Of a stretch of 64,000 bases of DNA, positions 56,857 through 64,000 are shown piece after piece (positions within the stretch are counted from its first letter, which is position 1; each line of letters begins with the position of its first letter). The stretch is from Stagonosporopsis chrysanthemi. Lineage: Eukaryota > Ascomycota > Dothideomycetes > Pleosporales > Didymellaceae. The notes below the pieces were generated by a model. The model saw only the letters and a list, made by a program, of their open reading frames with translations. It was not told where the DNA came from and made no database searches. The stretch lies in assembly GCA_022560025.1 (NCBI GenBank), contig JAFISE010000035.1, positions 124,001 to 188,000 of the forward strand, in the 5' to 3' direction. The position numbers were made by a program, and so were the translations under genes.

Positions 56857-58404
56857 ATGACTGATGACGAGAGACCAAATAAGATGAGGAAGCTGGGTCA
56901 TTTGATGGAAGAGGAGGACCCGGCGGCCAGTGTGGGCGTCACCCCGTCATATACAACGCCAGTTGACTCTCCTGTTGCGACGAATGCCGTAGATGCTGAG
57001 AACGTCGACTCTGATGCTGGACCATCCAAACTGAGGAACCGCCATTTAGAGCTGGAGGATGCACCAGCAAGTGTAGGTGCGACACCTGCTTACACATCGC
57101 CCGTCGACTCTCCAGCTGCAACAGAAGACAGCGAGGCCTACGATGCGAGACCAGCCAAACTCCGCAAGCTAGCTCATATGCAAGAAGATGCAGCAGCAAG
57201 TGTCGGGGTTACTCCGTCGTACACGTCGCCTGTTGACTCCCCTGGTCCCGTGACCACAACCAACAGCGAGTCCGCCATTGCCGCCGACGAAGCAGCGGGA
57301 GGCGTCGTTGAGGAGCCCAAAATCTCAAAGAACCAGCTGAAGAAGCAGCGGCGCCACGAGCGATGGGAGTCAGGCCGTGAAGATCGCAAGCTCAAGCGCA
57401 AGGAGAAACTCAAGGAGAAGAAAGAGCGCCGCCGCGAGGAATGGGCTGCGACCCACACCCCTGATGAAAACGGCAATCTTCCTCAGCCGCCGTCCACCCG
57501 CCCGAGCCGCAACAATGCGGGCGCCGGAACTCAGGTTCCGATCACTGTGGTGTTTGATTGCGACTGGGAGAACCTGATGTTTGACGCAGAACTGAAGAGT
57601 CTGGGACTGCAGATCACTCGGTGCTATTCCGACAACCGCAAGGCAAAGTACAGGACGCACTTGGCGGTGAGCAGCTGGGGCGGCAAGATGAAAGAGCGAT
57701 TCGAGGGTATTCTGGGCAACCAGCACACGAGCTGGAAGGGCTTCAAGTTCTTCGAAGAAGACTTCGTCGAGGTCAGCAAGAAGAGTCGCGAGTGGATGAC
57801 TGGTCCAAGGGGAGGCGTTGTCGCCGGGGCCATGAAGGGCGAGGGGGCTGTGGAGCAGGCCGATGAGGCGGAGGAGACAGAGGGAACGGAGGAGACGGAA
57901 CATAAGCCCAGCGACGAGGAGGGCGAGGTCATCTACCTGTCCTCGGAATCTGAGAACACGCTTACAACGCTCAAGCCAAACAGCACATATATCATCGGCG
58001 GGCTCGTCGACAAGAACAGGCACAAGGGCGTTTGCCACAAGCGCGCTGTAGAGCGGGGAATCAAGACTGCCAAACTGCCCATCGGCGAGTTCCTGGAGAT
58101 GAAGAGCAGGCAGGTGCTTGTCACGAACCACGTCTTGGATATCATGCTCAAGTGGCTTGAGCTTGGAGACTGGGGCCAGGCATTCATGGCTGTGCTGCCG
58201 GAGCGAAAGGGCGCGAAGCTGAGGGAGAAGAGCGAGGGAGCAGAGAGTAGCGAAGTCAGAGAGCAGGACGACCAGGAAATGGGCGATGCTGAAGACGAAG
58301 CATTCTCCGCCGCGGTGTCTGCGGCTGAAGAGACGGCAGCAGATACTGCGCAGGTTGCAGCGGCCACAGCTACGGCAGTGGTGCAGGACGAAGTGGCTCT
58401 TTAG
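56857..58404 (+). CDS. TRM10: tRNA (guanine-N1)-methyltransferase Trm10
   Basis: This single-exon gene encodes 515 aa. Trm10 methylates guanine 9 of tRNAs using S-adenosylmethionine. The SPOUT domain spans about residues 225-445: TVVFDCDWENLMFDAELKSL, then VIYLSSESENTLTTLKPNST, IIGGLVDKNRHKGVCHKRAV and TAKLPIGEFLEMKSRQVLVT, ending LELGDWGQAFMAVLPERKGA. A strongly basic helix near residues 165-200 is typical. The N-terminal 130 residues hold three copies of a motif, ASVG-[VA]-TP-[SA]-YT-[TS]-PVDSP, at 24-39, 71-86 and 114-129, which is not part of the known fold. Both tails are long and acidic. A Glu-rich insert sits in the catalytic domain near residue 335. Confidence 0.95.
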   Translation: MTDDERPNKMRKLGHLMEEEDPAASVGVTPSYTTPVDSPVATNAVDAENVDSDAGPSKLRNRHLELEDAPASVGATPAYTSPVDSPAATEDSEAYDARPAKLRKLAHMQEDAAASVGVTPSYTSPVDSPGPVTTTNSESAIAADEAAGGVVEEPKISKNQLKKQRRHERWESGREDRKLKRKEKLKEKKERRREEWAATHTPDENGNLPQPPSTRPSRNNAGAGTQVPITVVFDCDWENLMFDAELKSLGLQITRCYSDNRKAKYRTHLAVSSWGGKMKERFEGILGNQHTSWKGFKFFEEDFVEVSKKSREWMTGPRGGVVAGAMKGEGAVEQADEAEETEGTEETEHKPSDEEGEVIYLSSESENTLTTLKPNSTYIIGGLVDKNRHKGVCHKRAVERGIKTAKLPIGEFLEMKSRQVLVTNHVLDIMLKWLELGDWGQAFMAVLPERKGAKLREKSEGAESSEVREQDDQEMGDAEDEAFSAAVSAAEETAADTAQVAAATATAVVQDEVAL

Positions 58405-58457
58405 GCGCAACGGGCTCATGCACTGTTTTGCAACGATTGAATGACACCAAAAGTTCG

Positions 58458-60149
58458 CTACTCGCCCTTCATCAAGAATCGCCTGCCGACATCCATCCAC
58501 AGCACGTCACACCCCGCATCTCCCTTGACCTTCTCGGCAAGCTCAAACAGTTTCCTCCGTCTGCCGTCGTCATTGTCCAACCACTCCTCTTCCCCTACAT
58601 CCCTCACCCCGTCCTTGCTGACCATCAGTGCTCTCCTCTCCCTCCTTCCGTCCTGCATGTACTCCCCACACGGCGGCGTCCCACTGACCACGAAATCTAG
58701 AATGCGGTCGCGCCACGCACTGATGACAGGTTTATAGCTCTCCGGCAAGAGCTGCTCATGCACCCCACCCAGCAGCGTCACGATATCAAAGGTGTGGGTT
58801 GCGAACTCGCCCTGTTTCCTGATCGGGCCGTCGAAGGGATTCGGCAGGTCGAAGATCTGGAAGTACGTCTTCGGGATCAAGCCGGCTTCGGCAGTCGCCA
58901 CAGCTGCGGCGAAGAAGCCAATGTCGCTTTCGAAGAGACACACGGCCTGGAGGGCGTCAGCATCGGGCATGTCGTTTGTGATGGCGTAGAGCGCGCAGAG
59001 CTCGGAGCCATGCTCGGTGCCCAAGCCGTCCGAGGCAATCCTTTCAAACACCCTGGCGTGCTCCTTGCGGCTCTCGTCTTTGCTCATCATGTTGAACGAG
59101 ATCCCCCCATCGTACGTCGTCGACCCCACAATCTGCGCCTCCACAGCCGTACACCCGCCTCGCGGCGCCATCTCCCCCGCCCTCACAGCGCGCATACTCG
59201 GTTTCTCGACGGGAAAAAACCGCGTATTCGCACACGGCAGTCCCACCCACCCCAACTCCCGTATCCTGCTTACATCCACGCTCCCAACCTCCTCCGCAAT
59301 CTCCCCCGCGCTCCGCTCCTCTCCCCCAGGCCCCCGCGTCACTATCCCCAGCGCCTCCGCCTGGCGCAGGAAATTCTCATGGTGCTCCGCCGGCGTCAGC
59401 GTCGGCATCGTAACCGGGGTACCGCTGAGTGCGACGGCGCGCCGAAACAGCGGAGCCCGCGCGGTCCTGACGCTGACGCTCTCGCCGCCCGCGCTCTGCC
59501 CCAGCAGCGTGACGTTGTGCGCGTCGCCGCCAAACGCGGCAATGTGGTCGCGCACCCACGCCAGCGCGACGTCCTGGTCGTGCAGCCCGTTGTTGGGCGG
59601 CAGCGCGCGGGTGTGCGGGCTGTGCAGGAACCCCAGCACCCCGAGGCGGTAGTTGAGCGCGACCAGCACAAAGGGCGTCCCGCGCTGGATGCCGTGGACG
59701 AGAAGCGGGCTGGGGTCGTAGTACGGTCGACTCCCCGAGCCGAGGAAGAAGGCCCCGCCGTGGATGAAGACGAGCACGGGCAGGTTGGCGTCCGGGCGCA
59801 GGGCGCCGTGGGCGTCGAGACATGTGGGCGGCAGGTGGAGGGAGAGGGTGAGGCAGTCTTCGGCCTGGGGTTCGTTGGTGGGGAGGTCAGAGGTCGGCAG
59901 CGGGATGTTGGAGGCGTCGGTTGTGACGCTGTCCCATGGCTGGATGCTCGAGGCGCCGGGGAGTGTGGCGTCGAAGGAGCCGTGGTGGTAGCGTGGGCTG
60001 TGGGAGAGGGAGGTCAGGGGTTCTGCGCGGGCGAAGCGTTGGGGTACTGTGCCGTAGGGCAGGCCGAGGAGTTTGATGAGCGAGGTTTGGGTGTCGCGGA
60101 GGCCTTTGATGGCGCCGAGTTTGGCGTGGGTGAGTGTTATGTGAGCCAT
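58458..60149 (-). CDS. Type-B carboxylesterase/lipase
   Basis: This is a single-exon gene of about 563 aa, an alpha/beta hydrolase of the carboxylesterase B family. The oxyanion-hole motif HGGAFFLGSG lies near residue 128, and the nucleophile elbow GQSAGGES near 216. EDCLTLSLHLPP is the usual EDCLxLN region. HEQL near residue 475 is a candidate for the catalytic His. No signal peptide is visible, so the enzyme is probably intracellular. The frame is open 21 more codons to an ATG at 60212; I prefer 60149 because AHITLTHAKLGAIKGL matches the family start. Substrate is unknown. It converges with TRM10, with only 53 bp between stop codons. Confidence 0.88.
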   Translation of the reverse strand: MAHITLTHAKLGAIKGLRDTQTSLIKLLGLPYGTVPQRFARAEPLTSLSHSPRYHHGSFDATLPGASSIQPWDSVTTDASNIPLPTSDLPTNEPQAEDCLTLSLHLPPTCLDAHGALRPDANLPVLVFIHGGAFFLGSGSRPYYDPSPLLVHGIQRGTPFVLVALNYRLGVLGFLHSPHTRALPPNNGLHDQDVALAWVRDHIAAFGGDAHNVTLLGQSAGGESVSVRTARAPLFRRAVALSGTPVTMPTLTPAEHHENFLRQAEALGIVTRGPGGEERSAGEIAEEVGSVDVSRIRELGWVGLPCANTRFFPVEKPSMRAVRAGEMAPRGGCTAVEAQIVGSTTYDGGISFNMMSKDESRKEHARVFERIASDGLGTEHGSELCALYAITNDMPDADALQAVCLFESDIGFFAAAVATAEAGLIPKTYFQIFDLPNPFDGPIRKQGEFATHTFDIVTLLGGVHEQLLPESYKPVISAWRDRILDFVVSGTPPCGEYMQDGRRERRALMVSKDGVRDVGEEEWLDNDDGRRRKLFELAEKVKGDAGCDVLWMDVGRRFLMKGE

Positions 60150-60756
60150 TTGATTGCAGGTGTTCGAGTCTATGGGCCTTATGTTGGAATACATGGGACG
60201 TATAATATACATTCACTACATCTAGCTGTATCGACGACATGTGTTGACGTCAGGAGTTTGTCGGGAGGTGTCCATTAGATCAACGGCTCGTCTCTTGCCG
60301 GAGAAGCTTCAATGCTCACTACAACCTTAGTTTGATGCTGAAGGATATCAACCATGTTGCGTCTTACCGTTGCTGCACAACTTGTTAATGGTCGTCAGCC
60401 TTGTCGGGCCGGCATGACTCGCGGTTGTTCCTGAGGATCACTAGCGCGGGATGACTTCATTGCCAGAGGTGTTGGAAAGCAAAGCAACACGGCGGTATCC
60501 GAGTTGCTGCAAAAGACAAGCTATTCAGACAAAATAGCAGACGAATGGCACAACTCGCCAGGCATTGAATTGTATGCCAGGGAATGCGTTGGGCCCCTCC
60601 TTGCGTGCGCTGTCAGCCCACTAATTATTACGCAACGTCACTCCCCACAGCTTCAACGGCGCGTCAACCTGCTGCACCAGGCACCGCGACCTCACACGAC
60701 CCGCTTTTCGCTTACATGAACAATCCCACTGCAATCCCAGCACCCCCGTCCATGCA
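60150..60756. other. Divergent upstream region
   Basis: This 607-bp stretch separates the start codons of the carboxylesterase and the TLDc gene. I see no gene or repeat. Confidence 0.4.
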
Positions 60757-61908
60757 ATGTCTTCGGCCACAGACCGACCCAAGTCCTCGCCGCCACGCAA
60801 ACCGCCCCAGCGCGCCTCGTCCTACTTCACATTCCCCGTCCAGTACGCCGTTGGGGGCATCCTGCGGCGACTGAACACCGACGCCACGACCGCGGACACG
60901 ACCACAGACGAGGCCCCGAATCGACGGCAGTCCCAGTTTATCGCAACGGCGAACTCGCTTTCGCATTCCTTCGCCAGTCTCGTCTCGAACACGGCGACAT
61001 CCCTCTCCTCACCCTCCGCCGCAGACGCAGCCCCAGACATGCACGGCGCACTCCACAACCCGCACCGCACCGCGAGCCCGTTCCAGCCACCGCCCCTCAC
61101 CCCGCTCACCCTGCACGGCTGGAAGAGCGGGATGCGCGAGAGCGGCAAACTGCTGAACAAGGCGCTCGCAGAAGAAATCCGACTCCTCGTCCCGCCACGC
61201 CTGCAGCTCGTCGACGAATGGAGCCTGACGTACAGCCTGGAGCAAAACGGCGTCAGCCTCGCGACGCTGTACAAGCAAGCCGACGACTACCGCGGCAAAC
61301 GGGGCGGCTTCGTGCTGGTGGTCAAAGACGCCGGCGGCGGCGTCTTCGGCGCCTACCTCTCCGACGCACCGCACCCGTCTGCCCACTTCTACGGCAACGG
61401 CGAGTGTTTCCTCTGGCGCGCACACGTGCTGCATTCCCTCCCCGACCTGGCCAATCTGCCGCCCCCGCCCTCGGCCGACACAACGCACGCGACCCGCATG
61501 ACGACCCTCGCGACCGCGAAACCAAGCCACGACGCCCTGTCGCCCCCGGCGTCGGGGAGCGCGAGCAGAAGCGGCACGAGCTCGCCCGAGCGCATACGGT
61601 TCAAGGCGTTTCCGTACAGCGGGGTGAACGACTACATGATTTTCTGCGAGCAAGGGTTTTTGAGCGTCGGCGGAGGGTGAGTCCTGACCCATTTTTCTCT
61701 TTCTCCTCACGTGGATGCTGTTGTAGAACCTGAACTGAGCTGAACTCAACTGACACGACACAGTGACGGCCACTACGGTCTCTGGCTGGACGACAACCTC
61801 GAGCACGGCGTCTCGGCGCCATGTCCGACGTTTGGGAACGAACCGCTCAGCGACGACGGGAAGAAGTTCGAAGTGTTGGGCGTCGAGCTGTGGTATATTG
61901 GGTCTTGA
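60757..61908 (+). CDS. OXR1: Oxr1-type TLDc domain protein
   Basis: The gene encodes about 354 aa in two exons, 60757-61676 and 61764-61908. The splice joins FLSVGGG to DGHYGLWLDDNLEHGVSAPC, the highly conserved end of the TLDc domain. The domain starts near residue 130 with LLNKALAEEIRLLVPPRLQL, followed by WSLTYSLEQNGVSLATLY and FVLVVKDAGGGVFGAYLS. The protein ends FEVLGVELWYIGS, as in Oxr1. The N-terminal 120 residues are disordered. A Pro/Ser/Thr-rich loop of about 55 residues interrupts the domain. Oxr1 proteins are linked to oxidative stress resistance, and yeast Oxr1 promotes V-ATPase disassembly; both are inferences here. Confidence 0.93.
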
Positions 61909-62779
61909 CGCGTTGTTTTTGGTGCGGTGCATGGAATGGTATGGCGTTGGTTGGTTGCATTATATACCCTGGAGACACAATGACATGTGAAAGCTTTTGA
62001 CGACATGGGAAGGATTGCCAGTGATGAACGTGTTTCTTTGCTTGGGTGGGTTATGAACGCTCCTTCCGTTCATGGTGTGTTGTTTGACTGAGGCACTAGC
62101 AGTACGTGCTTACCCCAGGTTGCGCTTTTTGGATTGACTTGACTCGACTCTACTAACAAACATCTTGCTCGAGAGTGACAACCCCTTCTATTAGCAACTC
62201 CGGACATTTCTCTGCTCTCACCAACGCAACGATGTGAACAGAGGTGGATTCGTAGAATCTGAAGTGAGTGGACACCGACAGATTCACTAAAAGGTCAACG
62301 AACTAGAGGTCAGACAATATGCCGAAGCTATTTCAGTCACTACGATCGAACAGTGAGGCCTACAAGCTGCATGAAACACCATAGAGGAGCCTACCATGGA
62401 ACCTCTTTATGACTATGCACACACATCTGGTCCACGACTCACAAAGCCATCTTTAGCTGGTCTGCTTTTGCTACTGATGTTGTGCTTGCAATCGGCAGTG
62501 CGAGCTTCTCAATTTCGTCTCTCACTCTCACTCTCGTCTTCATCTCTTATTCTACCCTTTGTCTCTTACTCATGTCTTTGTCTCTCACTCTCACCTTCGT
62601 CTCTCACTCTCACCTTCGTCTCTCACTCTCACCTTCGTCTCTCAATCTTACTTTTGTCTATCACTCTCACCTCAGAGACAGACAAGGTGGTCTGTATCTC
62701 CTCTATACATGGGCTTCCCACACCCTACAAATTCTTTTCTTTACAACCCACACCTTCCTTTGTTTGCCAATCTACGATT
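61909..62779. other. Intergenic region and repeat-bearing leader
   Basis: No gene is supported. From about 62500 to 62680 the sequence is almost pure pyrimidine with TCTCACTC motifs, including a 19-bp tandem repeat at 62581-62643. An ATG at 62396 is in frame with the next gene, and the frame stays open across this tract. Confidence 0.5.
62581..62643. repeat. 19-bp pyrimidine tandem repeat
   Basis: The unit TCTCTCACTCTCACCTTCG repeats three times exactly, plus a partial copy, just upstream of the BTB/RING gene. The unit is not a multiple of three, so successive copies read in different frames. Confidence 0.9.
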
Positions 62780-63667
62780 ATGGGTGTTGTCAAACGTGGA
62801 GGCGCCACTAGGAAACTGAGTCCACTCAAGTACGTATCTGAGTGTTCAGAATGATACCTACTAATCCATAACAGCCTCAGAAGAGTCGTCAAACTTAAAT
62901 CCAAACACATCAACCGCAAGTTCACGATTCATGAAGACTTACTCTGCGCGACTTCAAACTTCTACAAGCGGCGGCTCCAAAAGCGCCGCAAAACGGTAGA
63001 AGGCGAATGTCCCGTATGCTCTGAAGAACTCGATCCAGCGGTGGCAGACATCACCTTCTGCCGAGCAGAGTGTGGTCAGAACATCCACTCCCACTACCTC
63101 GAAACATGGGAGTCATCCCTACGGGGTGCTCAACTCACGTGTACCATGTGCCGGAAAGTTTGGAGGGACACGGCACCAATCACCCCCCTCGATCTACCCA
63201 GTGCCGACAACCTAGGTCACAGGGTCGTGCAGACCTACTTCGACTGGCTCTACACTAATAGTATCCATGTCGACCCGAAAGTGCCGTTGGACACCGATGA
63301 GTACAATGTCTGTCTCCTTAGGCTTTGGACAGCTGCAGATGCGTTCGAAGATACAACACTACGCAACGATATTGTCGCCTTGCTTGGCTCTATGATTGAG
63401 AGTAAAAGAAACCCTGGCTTTGGTACCGGCTCAATCAAGTACGCCTACGATTCTGCAACTGGTCAAGTCACGAGGAATTTCATAGCTGATTTGACCTACC
63501 TATTTAGCGTTTCAGACATCGTTGTACTGGAAGAACCTTCTCTCCGTCCGGTTTTCAAAAAGGACCTTGTGCGGGCGAGGCGTCGGGTACAGAGGTGTTC
63601 AATCGAGTTATACACTGAAAACGCATATACGCTAGAAGACGATGGGGCAAGCGACAACACAGTCTAG
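62780..63667 (+). CDS. BTB-like protein with an inserted RING finger
   Basis: The gene encodes about 280 aa in two exons, 62780-62829 and 62875-63667; the 45-nt intron has a CTAAT branch region. The first exon and junction give MGVVKRGGATRKLSPLNLRR. Residues near 35-50 (FTIHEDLLCATSNFYKRRL) match the first part of a fungal BTB domain. A zinc-binding RING follows at about 62-112: ECPVC, FCRAECGQNIHSHY and CTMCRKVW, with Cys and His spacing of a RING. Residues 125-190 (YFDWLYTNSI, LRLWTAADAFEDTTLRNDIV) match the second half of BTB. Such proteins may act as ubiquitin ligase adaptors; that is inference. An upstream in-frame ATG at 62396 would add 128 repeat-coded residues, which I did not include. 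Confidence 0.8.
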
Positions 63668-64000
63668 AGGAACAATATCACGGCTGTGCGAGAGGATAGC
63701 ATTTCTTCAAGTAGAACGGCTCGACGGTGGAGTAAGCAACTGCGCAACTTCCGGCAGTTGACGGATCAAGAGACTTGAGATCCGGGGGTCACTGGTAGAC
63801 AGCTTCTTTTCATCTCTTCTGGCGTCGCTTCTGCAGCTCATGACGCTGCGTTTCAAAGCACGAGCAGGGACGTAATGAACAGGCGTACGCAATGCGGATC
63901 ATACATACGCTTTGGGCACGAATCACTGAGGCGAGCAAGGTCCGCGATGATCTATACATGACGCAGATACGAACACAAAATTTCTTCAACTGCTCCCATC
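63668..64000. other. Window edge, no gene seen
   Basis: Only short open frames are present at the right edge. Nothing can be assigned. Confidence 0.4.

Noticed and set aside
58758..60278. 506-codon open frame on the plus strand
   Set aside because: It is antisense to the carboxylesterase, which has intact catalytic motifs. The composition is Arg/His-rich, typical of a shadow frame.

Overview
The window is nuclear DNA of a filamentous ascomycete (Pezizomycotina; the gene set suits Dothideomycetes, but the class is an inference). The evidence is the dense packing of genes on both strands, short introns of about 48-170 nt with GTRNGT donors and CTNAC branch sites, and fungal families such as ApsB/Mto1, Hsp12, Spt7, Kap121 and a fungal C2H2 factor. 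Gene models were assembled by eye by joining frames across splice sites. I give exon limits so they can be checked. No database or RNA evidence was available.

Layout. 0.5-12.9 kb: a coiled-coil protein, an ApsB/Mto1-like microtubule organiser, a mitochondrial enoyl-CoA hydratase, a HIT hydrolase, an Efm5-type methyltransferase and a LACTB2-type hydrolase. 13.0-20.6 kb is accessory: an intron-bearing tRNA-Ser, a secreted cysteine-rich protein, an alpha/beta hydrolase pseudogene split by a MITE, a C2H2 factor with an unresolved 5' end, and long gene-free stretches. 20.6-35.1 kb: a CorA-like transporter with an altered GMN motif, ureidoglycolate lyase, eIF2A, Hsp12, prefoldin 6, Vps4 and Kap121. 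36.1-48.5 kb: a CBS/PB1 tail-anchored protein, a damaged simple-repeat zone with an N gap, an AT-hook protein, the SAGA subunit Spt7 and a VanZ-like membrane protein. 49.3-63.7 kb: RPS26, a rhomboid protease, Dhh1, GRIM-19, Trm10, a carboxylesterase, an Oxr1/TLDc protein and a BTB protein carrying a RING.

Most genes are independent housekeeping functions (translation, mRNA decay, nuclear import, membrane traffic, transcription, mitochondrial metabolism). Several are divergent pairs with short shared upstream regions: prefoldin 6/Vps4, Kap121/CBS-PB1, GRIM-19/Trm10, rhomboid/Dhh1 and ureidoglycolate lyase/eIF2A.

The strongest non-gene signal is a family of about 240-bp elements with imperfect terminal inverted repeats and TA at the ends, present in four diverged copies. 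One copy sits inside the hydrolase pseudogene. I did not find a convincing new multi-gene system.
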